Positions 1 to 8,905 of a stretch of DNA of 53,995 nt are shown in pieces. Every line of letters begins with the position of its first letter. Within the stretch, counting starts at the first letter, position 1. Under the pieces are notes generated by a model. It ran no database searches. It worked only from the letters and a program-made list of their open reading frames with translations, and had not been told where the DNA came from. Both the position numbers and the translations under genes were made by a program. Origin of the DNA: CAYZQE01 sp964480635. Its GTDB lineage: Bacteria > Pseudomonadota > Gammaproteobacteria > GCA-001735895. The DNA lies in NCBI GenBank assembly GCA_964480635.1, contig CAYZQE010000005.1, positions 1 through 53,995 of the forward strand. The letters run 5' to 3'.

Positions 1-165
1 ATGCAACAAAAAATATATTCCATGCAATGTTGATGTGCAATATTATATTGTTGTTTATGCGTGCCGTGGTTAATTCTAATCATGCATTTAGGCGCTGAGT
101 ATTTTATTTCGATGGCGAGTGTTGTTTGCATTCATATCGAGTAGTCAATTTATGGAGTTACAATT

Positions 166-432
166 TTGAGAAGTCACACTGAGTTAGAGCTTGAAGTCGC
201 AAAGCTTATTATAGACACATTGAGCATAGACTCGATGGCACCTGAAGAAATCGCGCCAGATGATTTATTGTTTGGTGAAGGTTTGGGTTTAGACTCAATA
301 GATGCGCTAGAGTTGGCATTAGTCGTTAAGCAAACGTATGGCTTAAATATTAAATCTGGCGATGAAAAAAATGCTGAAATTTTTTCATCGCTTTCTGCAT
401 TGTCTCAATATATTTCTGAGAATAAGGAGTAG
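166..432 (+). CDS. Acyl carrier protein of the aryl-polyene locus
   Basis: This 88-residue protein has the size and motif of a stand-alone acyl carrier protein. The phosphopantetheine-attachment serine is Ser44, in the sequence GLDSIDALEL, with acidic helix II residues around it. It would carry the growing polyene chain for the ketosynthase, reductase and dehydratases encoded downstream. The start is TTG, chosen because a GGAG box lies eight bases upstream and no ATG fits. It is the first complete gene of the plus-strand run. A second ACP gene occurs at 14523, so the locus has at least two carriers. The role in polyene synthesis is inferred from context. Confidence 0.9.
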   Translation: MRSHTELELEVAKLIIDTLSIDSMAPEEIAPDDLLFGEGLGLDSIDALELALVVKQTYGLNIKSGDEKNAEIFSSLSALSQYISENKE

Positions 433-520
433 TACACGCTTGATGAGTTCTATTGATTATATTTAGGCTTTATCTGATGGAATTCACGAAGATTAAATTA
501 AAGTATTTAAGCGTAAACGT

Positions 521-1126
521 ATGTTTGCGTTAGCGTCCTTAACGTTATTAGTTTGTGCGCATATTGCCATTGTTCAAGAGCAGTTTTATGTGTCGTCTTC
601 ACTTTTAACCATCGCTTTGGCAAATGTTTTAAGTGTCGCTTTTTGTCGTACAGGAAAATGTAAATTACTCATTATAGCCACAGGGCTATTGTCTGTTTAT
701 CTATTGCTCGAAGTCGTGACCGCTAGGCAAATGACTTATTATCCTCCTGTGTTGATTAATAGTTTATTTGGCTTGTTTTTTTTAGTGTCACTTTTCCCCC
801 AACGAACGCCTATTATCACTCGGGTTGCTCTTTTGCTTAACAGTGACTTGTCTGATGCGCATAAACGTTATAGCCGCCATGCGACAATCGCTTGGGCAAT
901 GTTTATGTTTTGTTTGGCGATAGGCACTGTGATAGTTGCTGTTTATCTTCCAATCGAAATTTGGTCTTTATTTGTTAATTTTATAAATTATATTTTAGTG
1001 CTTATTATGTTTGTTGTTGAATTCTTAGTGAGGCGCCTTGTTCTCAATGAAAAAAGAATGTCTTTTATTGGTTTTTTGAAATCATTAGCAAAAATTGATA
1101 TAAAAAAAATTATTAGGCAAGATTAA
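521..1126 (+). CDS. Integral membrane protein, COG4648/ApeG-like
   Basis: This 201-residue protein is mostly hydrophobic, with about five or six predicted membrane segments and a basic C-terminal tail rich in Lys and Arg. Its position between an ACP and an AMP-ligase is that of the predicted membrane protein (COG4648 type, ApeG) found in aryl-polyene clusters. Its biochemical role is unknown. The ATG at 521 has no clear ribosome binding site. The frame is open a few codons further upstream to a stop at 494, so the true start could be slightly earlier, which would add positive residues before the first membrane helix. The family call rests on context and topology, not on a diagnostic motif. 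Confidence 0.7.
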   Translation: MFALASLTLLVCAHIAIVQEQFYVSSSLLTIALANVLSVAFCRTGKCKLLIIATGLLSVYLLLEVVTARQMTYYPPVLINSLFGLFFLVSLFPQRTPIITRVALLLNSDLSDAHKRYSRHATIAWAMFMFCLAIGTVIVAVYLPIEIWSLFVNFINYILVLIMFVVEFLVRRLVLNEKRMSFIGFLKSLAKIDIKKIIRQD

Positions 1127-1141
1127 TGAGAACTTCAATTA

Positions 1142-2485
1142 ATGCCAAAAAATAAAATAAAACAATATCAAGCCGCCTGGGATAACTCTCCATTTGCACT
1201 CCTAGAAGGCGAAATAATAAGCCGCATTACTTTTTTTAAAGAGGCGATTTATTTGGCAAAAAAACTGCCAGATCATCATTATGCGGTTAATTTATGTAAC
1301 AACAATTATTTGTTTGCGTTGTCTACGCTGGCCGTTATTTTAAAAGGGCAAAGCAATATTTTGCCGCCTAATACTGCGGTTGAAACCATTAATGAATTGA
1401 TGCTGACTTATTCAAATAGCTATATTATAGAAGATAATAACACTGATTTTGAGCATCTTCGGTATAGGGTTGAAAGACCTTCTGCCCAATCTATTAGCCA
1501 TATTGAAATTAATGATATTCATATTGATGATGATCATACTGCCGTCATTGTATTCACGTCAGGTAGTACGGGAAAGGCCAAACCAAGCGCTAAGACATGG
1601 TTGCAATTAACGCAGTCTTCGCGACTAACGGCGGCGCAGTTTGGCTTTATGGCATCACCGTTGAAAGCCTTTGTAGCAACAGTACCTCCTCAGCATATGT
1701 ATGGATTAGAAACCAGTATCTTATTACCGCTTTTTGGTTTTGGGGTGATAACGTCTGAGGCAACCTTTTTTCCAGAAGACCTTAGAGAAACCATTGAACA
1801 CATTGATTTTGACGTTGTTTTAATTTCGACACCAGTGCATTTAGCAACCTGCTTTAAATCTGAATTAAAGTGGAAAGGCGTCTCCCGCATTATAAGTGCA
1901 ACAGCACCTTTGGATAAACAGTTAGCCCTTAAATTAGAAAATGCTTTTGCATGCCCAGTGGATGAAATTTTTGGTAGTACTGAAACGGGTGCTATTGCAA
2001 GCAGACGGACATCTCGCGACATTGAATGGACACTTTTTGATCAACTCATCATTAAGCATATTGATGAAATGCCAATGATTAAGGGTATTCAGTTTGAAGA
2101 CTGGGTGCCATTAAGTGATAAAATAAACATTATCGACAATCAACATTTTGAATTACTGGGGCGTCATAGTGATATGGTGAAAATTGCTGGGAAACGAGCG
2201 TCTTTAGCCGATTTGAACCTTAAACTTAATGCTATTGACGGGGTAGAAGATGGTGTTATGTTACTTCCAGATGAAAATGGCCGGAAAGTTGAGCGTTTAA
2301 AGGCTTTTGTCGTAGCGCCTAACTTAACCGCCAGTGACATTAATAAACAGTTGTTGGCAAAAACAGATCAGGTATTTTTACCAAGGCCGCTGATTATCGT
2401 CGATAGTATTCCGCGCAATGCAACAGGTAAACTAACCCAAAATGGGTTGAAAATACTTCTAAAGGGAAAGCAGTATGGAAAGTGA
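1142..2485 (+). CDS. AMP-dependent acyl/aryl-ACP ligase (ApeH-like)
   Basis: This 447-residue protein belongs to the ANL adenylating superfamily. The phosphate-binding loop FTSGSTGKAKP is near residues 138-148, the GSTETG adenine-binding motif is near residue 278, the hinge region GRHSDMVKIAGKR follows, and the C-terminal catalytic lysine lies in PRNATGKL near residue 428. In aryl-polyene pathways the equivalent enzyme activates an aromatic acid such as 4-hydroxybenzoate or a cinnamate and loads it on the ACP as starter. It overlaps the following dehydratase gene by 11 bases, which suggests translational coupling. No ammonia-lyase gene for making the aromatic acid is present in the window. 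Substrate identity is inferred. Confidence 0.85.
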   Translation: MPKNKIKQYQAAWDNSPFALLEGEIISRITFFKEAIYLAKKLPDHHYAVNLCNNNYLFALSTLAVILKGQSNILPPNTAVETINELMLTYSNSYIIEDNNTDFEHLRYRVERPSAQSISHIEINDIHIDDDHTAVIVFTSGSTGKAKPSAKTWLQLTQSSRLTAAQFGFMASPLKAFVATVPPQHMYGLETSILLPLFGFGVITSEATFFPEDLRETIEHIDFDVVLISTPVHLATCFKSELKWKGVSRIISATAPLDKQLALKLENAFACPVDEIFGSTETGAIASRRTSRDIEWTLFDQLIIKHIDEMPMIKGIQFEDWVPLSDKINIIDNQHFELLGRHSDMVKIAGKRASLADLNLKLNAIDGVEDGVMLLPDENGRKVERLKAFVVAPNLTASDINKQLLAKTDQVFLPRPLIIVDSIPRNATGKLTQNGLKILLKGKQYGK

Positions 2486-2813
2486 TGTTGAAGTATTAGT
2501 CTCATTTGATGAAAATCATCCAACTTTAGAAGGGCACTTCCCCAAAAACCCATTGATTCCGGGAGCCGTAATTTTAAATAAAGTGATTAAAGCAGCTGAG
2601 AATGCTTGGCCTAACGAATCAGATGGCGCTTCAGTTCAAGTATTGAGTTGTAAGTTTTTACAGCCTTTAGTCCCTCCTGCAATCATGACCATTTTTTTGC
2701 AAAAATTGCATGATAATAAAATCAAGTTTGTGACCAAAAATAATGCCGTTACTTTATCGAGCGGTATAATTAAGTTAAGTGAGTGCAAAGATGATTTATC
2801 AGAGCCATCTTAA
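2475..2813 (+). CDS. Hotdog-fold 3-hydroxyacyl-ACP dehydratase (ApeI-like)
   Basis: This 112-residue protein carries the FabA/FabZ-type active-site segment GHFPKNPLIPG, with the catalytic histidine at residue 21. It would dehydrate 3-hydroxyacyl-ACP to the trans-2-enoyl-ACP in each polyene elongation round. It overlaps the AMP-ligase upstream and the LolA-like gene downstream. A second, more divergent hotdog protein is encoded at 7681. In the E. coli aryl-polyene system the two dehydratase proteins are reported to work together, and the same is plausible here. The enzyme class is clear from the motif; the exact partner is inferred. Confidence 0.85.
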   Translation: MESDVEVLVSFDENHPTLEGHFPKNPLIPGAVILNKVIKAAENAWPNESDGASVQVLSCKFLQPLVPPAIMTIFLQKLHDNKIKFVTKNNAVTLSSGIIKLSECKDDLSEPS

Positions 2814-3393
2814 ACGTTCATTAGTAACAGGTGTCGCGCTATTCATTTTTATGGCGAGTAGCTTTGCAGCACATGGTTTTTCTCTGGATGATGTATTGTT
2901 AAAACTATCGGTGCATACCTCGTTTGAGGTTGGGTTTAAAGAAGAAAAAATAGATCCATTTTTTGATATACCTATTGTTTCGACAGGTACCGTTTCTTTT
3001 AGAGCCCCTCATTACGTTAGAAAAACAATCAATAAGCCATCAAAGCGTTTTTTTGAACTGGATGGGAATCTCATTACTGTTTCTTTAAAAGAAAATGAAA
3101 AGCAAACCTTTCTCGTTACCGAGCAACCAGAGATGGCTGCATTTTTTGAATCGTTTCGTTCTATTTTAGCGGGCGATAAGGAGACCTTACAACAACATTT
3201 TAAAGTGTCGTTTTCTGGCGCCTCAAATCAATGGTCGATCACGTTGAAACCGATTAATGATCGCTTGTCATATAAAATTAATACTATTGTTTTTAGTGGT
3301 CAATCAGATCAGTTGTTGCGGGTAGAAACGTTCATGTGGAATGATGAGAGCAGCATTTTAGTTTTAGAAATAAATAAGCGTCATGCCCAATAA
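2791..3393 (+). CDS. LolA-like outer-membrane carrier protein
   Basis: This protein of about 200 residues begins with a cleavable signal peptide (hydrophobic run through residue 25, ending near SFAAHG) and continues as a beta-rich soluble domain resembling LolA-like proteins in aryl-polyene clusters (ApeL). It would act in the periplasm, probably ferrying or helping to insert the lipid-linked polyene. I prefer the ATG at 2791, which has a GAG element seven bases upstream and starts directly on the signal peptide; a GTG at 2779 would add four residues. Its 3' end overlaps the MMPL exporter gene by 11 bases, consistent with a shared transport function. The substrate is inferred. Confidence 0.75.
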   Translation: MIYQSHLKRSLVTGVALFIFMASSFAAHGFSLDDVLLKLSVHTSFEVGFKEEKIDPFFDIPIVSTGTVSFRAPHYVRKTINKPSKRFFELDGNLITVSLKENEKQTFLVTEQPEMAAFFESFRSILAGDKETLQQHFKVSFSGASNQWSITLKPINDRLSYKINTIVFSGQSDQLLRVETFMWNDESSILVLEINKRHAQ

Positions 3394-5698
3394 ATTTTGG
3401 CGTCTCAGTATTTGGCTTATATTAATTGTTAGTGCTTCTATCTGGGTTGTTAAGTCGGTTCAAATTCAATCTGATCTGAGTTTGTTTCTGCCCACAAAAC
3501 AAACATTTGTGCATAAGGTTTTACTGAGCCAATTAAACAATGGTGGCGCTGCTCGAACTTTATTTATCACCATTGATGGCGGCACTATCGAGCAGCGTAT
3601 CGCCGCTAGCCAAGCTTTAGTAAAGCGTTTAAAAGACAGTGAAAACTTTGAGCAAGTATTGAATGGTGAGCAAAAGTTAAGTGATAAAGCGTTAGCATTA
3701 TTGCTGCAACACCGCTATTTATTATCTGATAATGTGCAGACAGGATTTTTATCCAGTGAAAAGCTACGGCTTGCATTACAGCAACGATTAGATGAATTAT
3801 CCCTGCCTATACCGTCAACTGATAAAAAGCATATTCCTCAGGATCCGACGGCAGAACTCAGACAGGTTTTGACGCATTTCGATAAAAAAAATAAAATTCA
3901 TAAGGTTCAAGGTGTTTGGTTTAGTGAAGACAAGCAACAGGCCATCATTATTTCACGTACGCATAAAGGTGCTGTAGATTTAGATGATCAGCAAAAGGTA
4001 TTAGATTTTGTAAGGTTAAGCTTTTCTCAAATTAATGAAATGAAGCAGCTCGACATTCAATTGACAGGTATTTCAGTTGCTTCAACCGACTCTAAAACAA
4101 TCATACAAAAAGAAGCGCGGCTGTTTAGTGTGGTGGCTACCATGGCCTTGTTAACGGTTCTTTATTTTGCTTTTGGTTCTGCAAAGTTGGTCTTAATTAG
4201 TGCATTGCCAATGTTTAGTGCCATGTTAACGGGGTTATTTGTGGTGTTAATGTGGTTTCAATCAATACATGGAATCACTTTGGTTTTTGCCATGACGATT
4301 TTGGGTATGGCAATTGATTACCCCATTCATCTGTATAGTCATTTGAATGCAGAGCAACATGCAGCAGACAGCATGAAAAAAATTTGGACCACCATTGTCG
4401 CAGGCCTAGTGACGACGATAATCGCTTTTTCTACGCTCATTTTTTCAAATTTTGAGGGTTTATATCAATTAGGCTTATTTACGTCGTCAGGATTATTAGC
4501 AGCAGCATTGACGACTCGCTTTATATTGCCCGATTTAATTGGCGATACAAAGATAAAGCCGCGCATCAATTTATCGTTAATACGGTTTCCTAAAGCATCG
4601 GTAAAACCAATTTTGGGCATCAGCATTGGTTTTGTTATGGCTGTCTTTGCTTGGCAACTGCCTACTTGGGAGCAAAGTTTAGCCAGCTTAAGTCCTCTTC
4701 CTAAAAGCTATAATGAAAGAGATCATCAATTAAGAAATAACTTAGGTGTGGGAGGCTTACAGCATGTAGCGTTCGTAGGTGGGCAGTCAGTGGAAGAGGT
4801 TTTGCATAACAGTGAATTACTTAAAACGACGCTAGATTCATTGATTAAACGGGATATATTGCAAAGTTACGAGATGGCGGCGCAATATTTACCCAGCCAA
4901 TCGTTGCAAAAAGAAAGAGCTTTATTGTTACCTAACCGTGTAGAGCTTGAAGATGACCTAAAGCAAGCTTTAAAAGATATGCCGTTTAAACAAGGTTTAT
5001 TTAAACCTTTTTTAAACGAAGTGGCGGGCTCTAAGAATTTAGATGAGCTTAGTTTGCAAGATTTAAGTGGGTTTGTTTTCGCGCCAATGATTGAGTCCTT
5101 ATTGATAAAAATTGATGAGACACACTTTGGTTTAGTTCACCTAAATGGGGTTTCTAATATAGCAAAAGTTAAACAAGAAATTGAAATGTATGCAGATTCA
5201 CATCGAATTGATGTTGAAGTATATGACCTTAAAGCAGTTTCTGCAGGCTTATTAAATCAATTTTATAGTGAGTTTCTTTTCTATGTGGCCATAGCGATAA
5301 TGTTGATTATTATGGTACTTGTTATGACGTTAAAAAACCTTCGCAGGGCGTTACTCGTCACACTTATTTTAACATTAGCATTATCTGTAGAATTGGCCTA
5401 TTTTGTACTGATTGGTCATCAATTAACATTGTTTCATTTAGTGTCTTTAATTTTAGTCTTTGGCTTAGGGCTAGATTACGCCCTTTTCTTTACTCGAGAT
5501 GAAAATAAGCAAGACAGGCAAAGTACTTTGTATGGCCTATTTATTTGTTTGCTATCATCCGTTCTAGTGTTTGGAATCCTCGCCTTGTCATCAATTCCAG
5601 TTCTGCATATAATTGGCCTAACAACATCTGTAGGGGTGTTTTTAGCGTTCTTTTTTTCAATGTTGATGTCTCCTTTTTTTATCAAGAAAAACCAATAA
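3383..5698 (+). CDS. MMPL/RND-type exporter (ApeM-like)
   Basis: This 771-residue membrane protein has the MMPL layout: one N-terminal helix (about residues 6-24), a large periplasmic domain, a block of about five helices near residues 245-385, another helix near 410, a second periplasmic domain, and a terminal helix block near 630-770. Charged and GxxxD-like positions in the helix blocks (for example GMAIDYPIHLYSH and GLGLDYALFFTRDE) match proton-relay regions of RND transporters. It follows the LolA-like gene, and the next gene begins one base after its stop. It probably moves the aryl-polyene lipid or its precursor across the inner membrane. The transported molecule is inferred from the neighbours. 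Confidence 0.88.
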   Translation: MPNKFWRLSIWLILIVSASIWVVKSVQIQSDLSLFLPTKQTFVHKVLLSQLNNGGAARTLFITIDGGTIEQRIAASQALVKRLKDSENFEQVLNGEQKLSDKALALLLQHRYLLSDNVQTGFLSSEKLRLALQQRLDELSLPIPSTDKKHIPQDPTAELRQVLTHFDKKNKIHKVQGVWFSEDKQQAIIISRTHKGAVDLDDQQKVLDFVRLSFSQINEMKQLDIQLTGISVASTDSKTIIQKEARLFSVVATMALLTVLYFAFGSAKLVLISALPMFSAMLTGLFVVLMWFQSIHGITLVFAMTILGMAIDYPIHLYSHLNAEQHAADSMKKIWTTIVAGLVTTIIAFSTLIFSNFEGLYQLGLFTSSGLLAAALTTRFILPDLIGDTKIKPRINLSLIRFPKASVKPILGISIGFVMAVFAWQLPTWEQSLASLSPLPKSYNERDHQLRNNLGVGGLQHVAFVGGQSVEEVLHNSELLKTTLDSLIKRDILQSYEMAAQYLPSQSLQKERALLLPNRVELEDDLKQALKDMPFKQGLFKPFLNEVAGSKNLDELSLQDLSGFVFAPMIESLLIKIDETHFGLVHLNGVSNIAKVKQEIEMYADSHRIDVEVYDLKAVSAGLLNQFYSEFLFYVAIAIMLIIMVLVMTLKNLRRALLVTLILTLALSVELAYFVLIGHQLTLFHLVSLILVFGLGLDYALFFTRDENKQDRQSTLYGLFICLLSSVLVFGILALSSIPVLHIIGLTTSVGVFLAFFFSMLMSPFFIKKNQ

Positions 5699-5699
5699 A

Positions 5700-6899
5700 A
5701 TGTCAGTGATTACACCTCTAAATATTACATCCATGACGGTTAGCTCTTGCTTAGGCCATGGTATTGAAGACCATATTAAAGCCTTGAAAGATGAGCGCTC
5801 AGGTCTTAAAGCGTGTGATTTTTTAGGTGCCAAATTAGACACCTACATTGGTGAAGTCGACGGTGTTAATGCGATGACATTACCACGTGAATTAATGCCT
5901 TATAACTGTCGTAACAACCGTTTAGCTTATTTAAGTTTGCAGCAAGATGGTTTTATCGAATCAGTAGAGCGAGCCAAAAATAAGTATGGCAATGATAGAA
6001 TTGGGTTGTTTTTAGGAACCAGCACATCTGGTGTGCAGCAAACTGAAAAAGCATTTGCAGAAAAGCAAGTAGGCCAAGAAAAGCTACCCGAATGGTTTGA
6101 CTATGAAGCAACACAAAGTACGTTTTCTGTGGCAGAGTTTAGCCAAAAAGTTTTAGGCTTAACAGGTGTTGCGCAAGTGATTGCAACGGCGTGTTCTTCT
6201 AGTGCAAAAACGTTTGCCTCTGCTTGGCGTCATATTGAAAAAGGCTATTGTGATGCAGCAATTGTTGGCGGAGTCGATAGTCTATGTTTAATGACTTTAT
6301 ATGGGTTTAATTCGTTACAATTAGTGTCAGCATCGCCTTGTAAACCAGCAGATATTAATCGAGATGGTATTTCAGTAGGAGAAGCGGCAGGTTATGTTTT
6401 ATTAGAGCGATCTAAGGACAATACTCAGTCAGCAAAGGTTCAATTATTAGGTTTTGGCGAAAGCTCGGATGGTTATCATATGTCGACGCCACACCCACAA
6501 GGAAAAGGCGCAATTTTAGCAATGGAACAGGCTTTAGAGCGAGCGGGTTGCGATAAAGAAAGCATTGATTATATAAATTTGCACGGTACGGCAACACCCG
6601 CAAATGACCAATCGGAAGATCAAGCAGTGAGCTATTTGTTTCCAAATACCGCATGCTCATCAACAAAAGGCTGGACGGGACATACTTTAGGTGCGGCGGG
6701 CATTTTAGAAGCTGTTTTTGCAATGCTTTCTATTCAAAACAATTTGATTTTAGGGAGTTTAAATACCCAAACCATAGACCCCAAATTGTTATCTAACATT
6801 GCCTTAAAAAATAAGTCGCAGCCCGTCAAAAAAGCCATGAGTAACTCCTTTGGTTTTGGTGGGAATAATTGTTCTTTATTATTTGGGAAAGTTGAATAA
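5700..6899 (+). CDS. Beta-ketoacyl-ACP synthase (KAS II/ApeO-like)
   Basis: This 399-residue ketosynthase has a complete Cys-His-His triad: Cys165 in TACSSSAKT, His near 295 in LHGTATPAND, and His near 328 in GWTGHTLGAAG, plus the C-terminal SNSFGFGGNN segment. It would perform decarboxylative Claisen condensation of malonyl-ACP onto the growing chain. The stop codon overlaps the start of the next gene, a truncated ketosynthase-like protein that lacks the histidines. The two should therefore form a KS/chain-length-factor heterodimer, as ApeO and ApeC do in aryl-polyene synthesis. The catalytic assignment is strong; chain length cannot be read from the sequence. Confidence 0.9.
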   Translation: MSVITPLNITSMTVSSCLGHGIEDHIKALKDERSGLKACDFLGAKLDTYIGEVDGVNAMTLPRELMPYNCRNNRLAYLSLQQDGFIESVERAKNKYGNDRIGLFLGTSTSGVQQTEKAFAEKQVGQEKLPEWFDYEATQSTFSVAEFSQKVLGLTGVAQVIATACSSSAKTFASAWRHIEKGYCDAAIVGGVDSLCLMTLYGFNSLQLVSASPCKPADINRDGISVGEAAGYVLLERSKDNTQSAKVQLLGFGESSDGYHMSTPHPQGKGAILAMEQALERAGCDKESIDYINLHGTATPANDQSEDQAVSYLFPNTACSSTKGWTGHTLGAAGILEAVFAMLSIQNNLILGSLNTQTIDPKLLSNIALKNKSQPVKKAMSNSFGFGGNNCSLLFGKVE

Positions 6900-7690
6900 T
6901 GTTTATTCAATCAATCGGTGTTGCGGGCAGCCAATTTAAAACATGGGAAGAGCTTCAAGCTGCTTTAAACGACACTAAAGAGTTAAACGAGGCATTAAGT
7001 GATGTCTATAAAACAACAATTTTAAGGCCGAATGAAGCAAGGCGAACATCTGTTACCATTAAAATGGTATTGCAAGCTGCAGAAGAAACCTTAAGCCAGT
7101 CTTCTTTTACGGCAGACCAATTATTTTCAGTATTTGTATCATCCGATGGCGATCCCAATATATTACAATCAATTTGCCAAGAGCTAGCGACTGAAGATAA
7201 ATTTATATCTCCCACACAATTTCATAACTCGGTGCATAATGCGCCCGCAGGTTATTGGTCGATTGGCCATCAGTCAATGAAAGGCGCAAACAGTTTAGCC
7301 TGTGGTGATTCTAGTCTTGCAGGTGGTTTAGTTGAGGCGAGTAGTTTACTTGATGCGGGTGAAGACGCTATTTTATTGGTGTGTTTTGATCTGAAGTCGC
7401 CAACACCTTTAGATTCAGCGCGTGCCATTCGTTATTCATTAGCTTTTAGTATGATTGTTACGAAAACCCAACAAGCGGAGAGTATTTGCGCTATAAATTT
7501 TGCCATTAAATCAAATAATATAGGTGTTTCAACGATGCTCAATACAGCATTAGATGGCTATTGTGATGATAGCCCTGCGAGTAAAGGCTTGCCTTTTTTA
7601 GAAGCTATAGCAAACCAAAAGCTAAAAAATTTAAAGCTGCACTATTCTTCTTCGCTAGTGTTGAATGTTAATATCGACTCATGCAAATAA
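6899..7690 (+). CDS. Ketosynthase-like chain length factor (ApeC-like)
   Basis: This 263-residue protein corresponds to only the N-terminal part of a ketosynthase (the PF13723-type short family). It keeps the region around the nucleophile, SLACGDSSLAGG, but ends before the two histidine motifs needed for decarboxylation. It is therefore unlikely to condense on its own and probably acts as the chain length factor for the ketosynthase ending at its first base. It overlaps the next dehydratase gene by ten bases. Such short partners are a hallmark of aryl-polyene and related clusters. Its role in setting chain length is inferred from the family. Confidence 0.82.
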   Translation: MFIQSIGVAGSQFKTWEELQAALNDTKELNEALSDVYKTTILRPNEARRTSVTIKMVLQAAEETLSQSSFTADQLFSVFVSSDGDPNILQSICQELATEDKFISPTQFHNSVHNAPAGYWSIGHQSMKGANSLACGDSSLAGGLVEASSLLDAGEDAILLVCFDLKSPTPLDSARAIRYSLAFSMIVTKTQQAESICAINFAIKSNNIGVSTMLNTALDGYCDDSPASKGLPFLEAIANQKLKNLKLHYSSSLVLNVNIDSCK

Positions 7691-8136
7691 GTAAAGAACG
7701 CCTTTGCGAGCTAATCCCTCATTTTGGCAATATGTGCTTATTAAATGAAGTGTCATCTTGGGATGACAATACAATAACGTGCTTGAGCAAATCCCATTTA
7801 GATCCTAAAAACCCATTGCGAGATGACGATGGTTTAGCCTGCATTAATGCCATTGAATATGCGGCGCAAGCGATTGCTATTCATGCCGCATTAAATCAGC
7901 AAAATGATGTTGAATCTGCGACATCAAGTAAGGGCTATTTAGTACAAGTTAAAAATGTAACGTTTAAAAATATAGATTTATCTTTATTGAATGACAATTT
8001 AACCATAACAGCGACTCAAATATTTATGACACCAACGAGTTTAGTGTACAATTTTTTAATTGCTGATCAAGGGCGTTCTAATGTTGAGACACTGATGACA
8101 GGGCGAATAATGATTTTTATTTCCGAGCCGTCTTAG
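7681..8136 (+). CDS. ApeP-like hotdog dehydratase subunit
   Basis: This 151-residue protein has a hotdog-like pattern: IPHFGNM near the N terminus and a long helix with IEYAAQAIAIHAA near residue 62, typical of ApeP-like proteins rather than of FabZ. It lacks the clean HFPxNPxxPG segment of the dehydratase encoded at 2475, so it may be the second, perhaps structural or divergent, half of a dehydratase pair. It overlaps the chain length factor gene and lies 11 bases before the reductase gene, which places it firmly in the polyene elongation module. Family membership is likely; activity on its own is uncertain. Confidence 0.78.
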   Translation: MQISKERLCELIPHFGNMCLLNEVSSWDDNTITCLSKSHLDPKNPLRDDDGLACINAIEYAAQAIAIHAALNQQNDVESATSSKGYLVQVKNVTFKNIDLSLLNDNLTITATQIFMTPTSLVYNFLIADQGRSNVETLMTGRIMIFISEPS

Positions 8137-8147
8137 CGAATAATTAA

Positions 8148-8879
8148 ATGAGCCAAATAATGAAAAGAGCGTTAGTAACCGGTGGTAGTGGCTCAATTGG
8201 CCGCGCAATTTGTAAACAGTTGGCTGGCCAAGGTTATTTTGTTTATGTACATGCCAACTCTAATTTAGAAAAAGCTCAAGCCACTGTTAACGACATTGTG
8301 GCCGAAGGTGGCAATGCCCAAGCTATTTGCTTTGATGTGACCAATATACAACAGGTGAACGAGGTACTAGCTGATATTTTAGAAGCTGGAAAAATACAAA
8401 TTATTATTAATAATGCAGGCAGTAATGATGATGCGCCTATGGCAGGGATGTCAGCTGAACAATGGGGGAAAGTCATAGATACGTCATTGAATGGCTTTTT
8501 TAATGTGACTCAGCCTTTATTATTACCCATGATGTCATGTCGTTGGGGGCGCGTTGTTTCAATTTCGTCTGTTGCCGCTACCATTGGCAATCGTGGCCAA
8601 TCAAATTATGCGGCGGCTAAAGCTGGCCTACATGGCGCAAGCAAATCATTGGCCATAGAGCTTGCATCAAGAGGTGTGACAGTCAATGTTGTTGCCCCCG
8701 GTGTGATAGAGTCTGAAATGACAGCTGATATATTTGATAAGCAGAAAATAAAAAGCATGGTGCCGATGAATAGGGTAGGAAAGGCGAGTGAAGTTGCTAG
8801 TTTAGTTGGTTTTTTATGTTCGGATGATGCCGCTTATATATCGGGTCAAGTGATCGGTATTAATGGTGCAATGGCATAA
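8148..8879 (+). CDS. 3-oxoacyl-ACP reductase, FabG/ApeQ-like SDR
   Basis: This 243-residue short-chain dehydrogenase has the cofactor motif TGGSGSIG near residue 13, the NNAG motif near residue 87, the catalytic serine in SISSVA and the YxxxK pair in YAAAKAGLHG, and a FabG-like C-terminal VIGINGAMA. It should reduce the 3-oxoacyl-ACP made by the ketosynthase with NADPH. An in-frame ATG at 8160 gives a start typical of FabG proteins (MKRALVTGG) and may be the real one. With the ketosynthase, chain length factor and dehydratases it completes the iterative polyene-forming set. Confidence 0.9.
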   Translation: MSQIMKRALVTGGSGSIGRAICKQLAGQGYFVYVHANSNLEKAQATVNDIVAEGGNAQAICFDVTNIQQVNEVLADILEAGKIQIIINNAGSNDDAPMAGMSAEQWGKVIDTSLNGFFNVTQPLLLPMMSCRWGRVVSISSVAATIGNRGQSNYAAAKAGLHGASKSLAIELASRGVTVNVVAPGVIESEMTADIFDKQKIKSMVPMNRVGKASEVASLVGFLCSDDAAYISGQVIGINGAMA

Positions 8880-8905
8880 ATATTTAATGTTTAGAGTGTG
8901 AAACA

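Noticed and set aside
1..165. Possible tail of an upstream gene (frame open from position 3 to a TGA at 96-98).
   Set aside because: Only about 31 residues, with no motif or codon pattern I can match, so it cannot be called as a gene.
1690..2022. Minus-strand open frame of 110 codons within the AMP-ligase gene.
   Set aside because: The opposite strand has all the adenylation motifs; this frame has none.
6899..7690. Frameshifted or truncated full-length ketosynthase.
   Set aside because: The length fits the short chain-length-factor family, and the next gene overlaps it in normal order, so it is not broken.
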